From Adiantum capillus-veneris (Eukaryota > Streptophyta > Polypodiopsida > Polypodiales > Pteridaceae): a stretch of DNA of 64,000 bases. Positions 61,079 to 64,000 of this stretch are shown here, one piece after another. A program made the translations under genes and the position numbers. Location of the stretch: contig CM043954.1 of assembly GCA_014529385.2 (NCBI GenBank), positions 4,217,306 through 4,281,305 on the forward strand, read 5' to 3'. Below the pieces are notes generated by a model. The model ran no database searches, was not told where the DNA came from, and saw only the letters and a list, made by a program, of their open reading frames with translations. Each line of letters opens with the position of its first letter. Within the stretch, counting starts at the first letter, position 1.

Positions 61079-62330
61079 CAAATAGGTTGGTGATGTCTTA
61101 TACATGAAAGGGGCTGATCTCGTGTTGAGACGTGTACCTTGGCGGGAGGAGCTTTACAGAGTGTTGGAAGAGAATCATGAAGGCGCATGTGGTGGCCATT
61201 TTGCTCTAAAGATCACCTTGCATAAGATTTTGCAAGAGGGGTATGTATGGCCTAGTTTGCACAAGGATGTTCACCATTGGTGTAGGTCTTGCAATAGGTG
61301 TCAAGCATTTGGGAAGAGAGTGTTGAAGCCAGAGCTACAAAAAACCATTATGGCGTTTGATGTGTTTGAAAAGTGGGGGATTGATGCAATAGGCCCGTTA
61401 CCTATCACAAGCAGGGGCAAAAGCTATATCTTGAGGGCAGTGGACTATCTCTCTAGATGGGCAGAGGCTATAGCAGTAAAACAGATCACTGCAAAGGATG
61501 TGGCAAAATTTGTGTATGATGAAATATGTTGCAAGTTTGGGGTGCCATTAGAGCTACTTTCAGATAAGGGGCCAGGATTTAGAGCTAAACTGCTAGACTT
61601 CTTATGCACAAAGATGAAGATTAGGCACCAGCATACCACTCCTTATTACCCGCAGTGTAATGGCTCAAATGATAGATTCAATGGTGAGTTGGTACAAATT
61701 CTTTCTAAAGTGACAGAGCACCAAGGAAAGAATTGGGATTTCGAATTTCCTAGTGCATTATGGGCTTATCGTACTTCGGTGAAGACAAGTACAGGGTTTA
61801 CTCCATTTCATTTGGTGTATGGAAAGGAATCACTATTGCCTGTGGAGGTAGAGTTGCCTGCGGTCAAGATGTTAGAGAAGTTGCTTTGGCCACCTAGTGA
61901 TGCATTCAAAGAGAGGCTCTTGCAGTTACAAGAGGTCCAGTTGGATAGGATGAGCGCATTAGAGCAGTATGGGCAGATGCAGGATAAGGCTGTGGCAAAG
62001 ATAAATGAAAAGTTCAAAAGTAAGGGTATCAAGAAACATGACTTGGTTTTGCGCTACAACAGTAAGTTGGACAACACCTTCCGAAAGAAGTGGGAAGGCC
62101 CTTTCAAGGTAGTGGAGTGTTTTCCAAATGGCACATATCAGCTGGCTAACCTGGATGGTGTTCTACATAAGTCAAGGGTAAATGGATTGTGTCTTAAATT
62201 GTATCATGTTAGATTGATGATGGTGGAGCAAAATGAGCTGTCTCTGGATCAAGCAGTGTTGGTGAGGGATGAGGAGACATGTGATGCGGCAAGTCTCATA
62301 TCTCACTTTGTTGCTGCTGATCATGAATGA
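61079..62330 (+). pseudogene. pol: Gyp-C integrase
   Basis: Resumes after Gyp-D. From 61104 a 408-codon frame without stops covers almost all of integrase. The zinc finger runs EENHEGACGGHF to CRSCNRCQ. WGIDAIGPLPITSRGKSYI carries the first Asp, LLSDKGPGFRAKLLDF the second. The third block reads PYYPQCNGSNDRFNGEL, where Asp replaces the usual Glu. Next come WDFEFPSALWAYRTSVK and TPFHLVYGKESLLPVEVELP; the C-terminal fold has KKHDLVLRYNSKLD and KWEGPFKVVECFPNGTYQL. The stop is TGA 62328-62330. The frame is intact in this exon, but the element cannot be active because of the upstream breaks. It is the guide for reading the split Gyp-A integrase. Confidence 0.93.
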
Positions 62331-62341
62331 TCTAGCAGGCT

Positions 62342-62358
62342 AGGGGATGGGCAAATTA
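62342..62358 (+). promoter_or_regulatory. Gyp-C polypurine tract
   Basis: AGGGGATGGGCAAATTA, directly before TGTCACGAG. Same place and similar sequence as in Gyp-A. Confidence 0.7.
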
Positions 62359-63503
62359 TGTCACGAGTTTTTTGGAGCAAGGGATTGCGCATATGTACAT
62401 ACACATGCATGGTGCATCGAATAAATAATTGTGCTTTTTTCAGAGCCAGGTGGTTACGTGGGGCCCACATGTGTACAGGTAGGACAGGGTGTACATAGTG
62501 CATCGATTTTCACTATTACCAGTACCACTGTATTTTTTCTACAATAAGGAGGAGTTGGTAGCGCGTAAAACATCTCGAGGAAGCTATCCGTGGGCTGACG
62601 ACATGAGGTAAGCAGGTGCGTCAGATGGCATCGAGTGGCGTCAGGAGGTCGAACGGGGTCAATATTTGCACGTGGATGAATACGGACACAACGTGGGTGT
62701 TTTCTTGTGAGAGGTATGTAGAAAGGTCATCATTGGGACTACTTTTTGGGGCCACTTCACGTGGTTGCGAGACGTATTATTGAAAAGAAATGAGTGCCAG
62801 GTGTGCGGATGATGCAAAAAGGTGACAACTATGCACTGCGAGGTCAGTTTTTGGCCTGTTCTGGGTCCGTTTGAGGTCATCTAAAAGGCCAAGGGTACCC
62901 AACTAATAAAGCTAAGTGTGGGAACTGAAAAAATAGAGAGAAGACCAGAAAAAACGTGGAGAAGAGAGGAGGAACACACGCAAGTGTGTTTTTGTTGTTT
63001 TTGGAGCATTTTTTGGCCCTAAACTGCTCATCCGATGTCGGATTTGAGCACTTTGACATTGTAGAGTGGGGTTTTTGGGCGTTCTGGACGCAATGGCGGT
63101 GTCCATTTTGCCAAATTACTCACAAATTTTCTGCTATTTTTCTGTGTAATCTTCTCCGGTGAGTGAAGCCTCCGCTTAACTTTGTGGTTGTATGTTGTGT
63201 ATTTCTTCAATACCGTGTAAACTATTTGCCCCATTGGTGTTGGGCTGAGCTTCATTGAGTCTAAACAACAGCAATTTTCCTCCTTTGAGTTGAATTGAGA
63301 GTGTGTGTGTGTGAGTGTGTATGTGTGAGTGTTGAGTGGGCAAGTGGGAAATCTCTCTCTTCTCACTCCGTCTGTGTGTTTCCTGTCTTGGCCAGGCTGG
63401 TTGTGTAAGCCCAGTGGTGCCCCAGAATGTGTGTGTGTATCATCCCAAGAGTGTGTGTCGGGTCATTATAGAGGCGTTGTGTGTGTTTCCATCCCGCTCA
63501 CAA
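62359..63503 (+). repeat. Gyp-C 3' LTR (5' partner deleted)
   Basis: Starts TGTCACGAG after the polypurine tract and ends where CACTA-2 homology resumes (about 63503; exact end uncertain). Contains short inverted and CA/GT-rich sequence at 63299-63333. It has no second copy here, because the 5' LTR was lost in the deletion at 43172. Confidence 0.6.
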
Positions 63504-64000
63504 CGTGTTTGCAAGTGCTTACTCAAGCATCATACATGGGGCCACAAGATGCATCCTCTGACATCTCGGTGGTTAATCATGTAGAGCACATTCCCAACAA
63601 GGCTATGTTTGAGCCCGAGATTGACAAAATGATCAAGACGATCATGGAGTCAAAAAGGCTTATCTATGATGACATGAAAAGTGAGGTCGATATGCCATTG
63701 TATGGTGAAGCACGAGTGTCTAGATTGAAGTCCCTCCTGGTTCTTCTCAACATGCAGGCAAAGTTTGGATGGATTGACACTAGCATCATAGCACTTTTCA
63801 GGTGATCTATTACAATGTGTCTACTTCAATACAAAACTATAAATATATAATGTACCAAATTACATACACAAGTATTTTGTGTTTTTTCTCTTTGTAGATT
63901 TCTCAAAGAGCACGTACTGCCAGCTGATAATGTGATGCTAGATTCCAGAGAGGAAGCAAGAAAGATCTTGCGAAAGTTGGGGATGGATTACAATTTCATT
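63504..64000 (+). mobile_element. CACTA-2, right piece (TNP2-like transposase, continues past the window)
   Basis: Homologous to CACTA-1 7510-7990. The exon 63504-63801 encodes NKAMFEPEIDKMIKTIMES, RLIYDDMKSEVDMPLYGEA and LLVLLNMQAKFGWIDTS, ending CAG|GTGATC. The intron 63802-63897 ends TTTGTAG. The next exon, LKEHVLPADNVMLDS and LRKLGMDYNF, runs to the window end, just before the CPNDC block. The frame is open, unlike CACTA-1, which carries a TGA in the same stretch. The part corresponding to CACTA-1 7374-7510 is missing. Confidence 0.85.

Noticed and set aside
63329-63520. N-terminal part of the frame 63329-63805
   Set aside because: It reads through Gyp-C LTR sequence; only the part after about 63504 is transposase.

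Overview
The window looks like intergenic, heterochromatin-type DNA from a land plant with a large genome. Every recognisable coding stretch belongs to a transposable element: Ty3/gypsy and Ty1/copia LTR retrotransposons, CACTA (TNP2/DUF4218) DNA transposons, foldback MITEs and a Penelope-like reverse transcriptase remnant. I saw no ordinary host gene, rRNA, intact tRNA or CRISPR array. The CACTA and Tat/Athila-like families indicate a land plant. The Penelope-like piece mildly favours a lineage outside the flowering plants, but that is inference.

The main structure is a set of nested insertions, most of them supported by matching target-site duplications (TSDs). A + strand copia element (Copia-1, pieces at 2408-2705, 16677-18147, 29657-31445 and 41771-41899) has been split three times. 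The first insert is a - strand Tat-type gypsy (Gyp-A, 2707-16676), itself split inside its integrase by a complete CACTA element (CACTA-1, 4689-11447, 13-bp terminal inverted repeats, TSD ACA) that carries a foldback MITE. The second is a - strand gag-protease-only LTR element (GagPro-1, 18148-29656, TSD AAAAG) that contains a non-coding LTR element (LARD-1, 23230-28916). The third is a + strand gypsy with 2.9-kb LTRs (Gyp-B, 31446-41765, TSD TCACT), inserted 24 bp into the 3' LTR of Copia-1. To the right lies a second CACTA copy (CACTA-2, 41900-43172 and 63504-64000). It is split by another MITE and by Gyp-C (43173-46975 and 61079-63503, same family as Gyp-A), and Gyp-C is split by an Athila/Tat-like element (Gyp-D, 46976-61073, TSD AGGTA).

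Three features do not fit standard elements. (1) In Gyp-D the pol reading frame continues past integrase into a second retropepsin-like domain (DTG ... LGR) followed by a region with four W-x-P-[K/R] motifs. Further downstream is an intact 140-codon ORF behind a TATA box. (2) In Gyp-B an open exon lies inside the LTR and ends at a splice-donor-like site. It is in phase with an acceptor just upstream of an unknown 168-codon ORF that lacks its own ATG and is followed by two AATAAA signals. (3) The left edge holds a Penelope-type RT with no visible GIY-YIG endonuclease.

All elements appear decayed. Most in-frame stops whose ancestral codon can be guessed fit C-to-T change (CAA/CAG/CGA or TGG to stop), and several 1-nt indels interrupt the frames. 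No copy looks autonomous as it stands.
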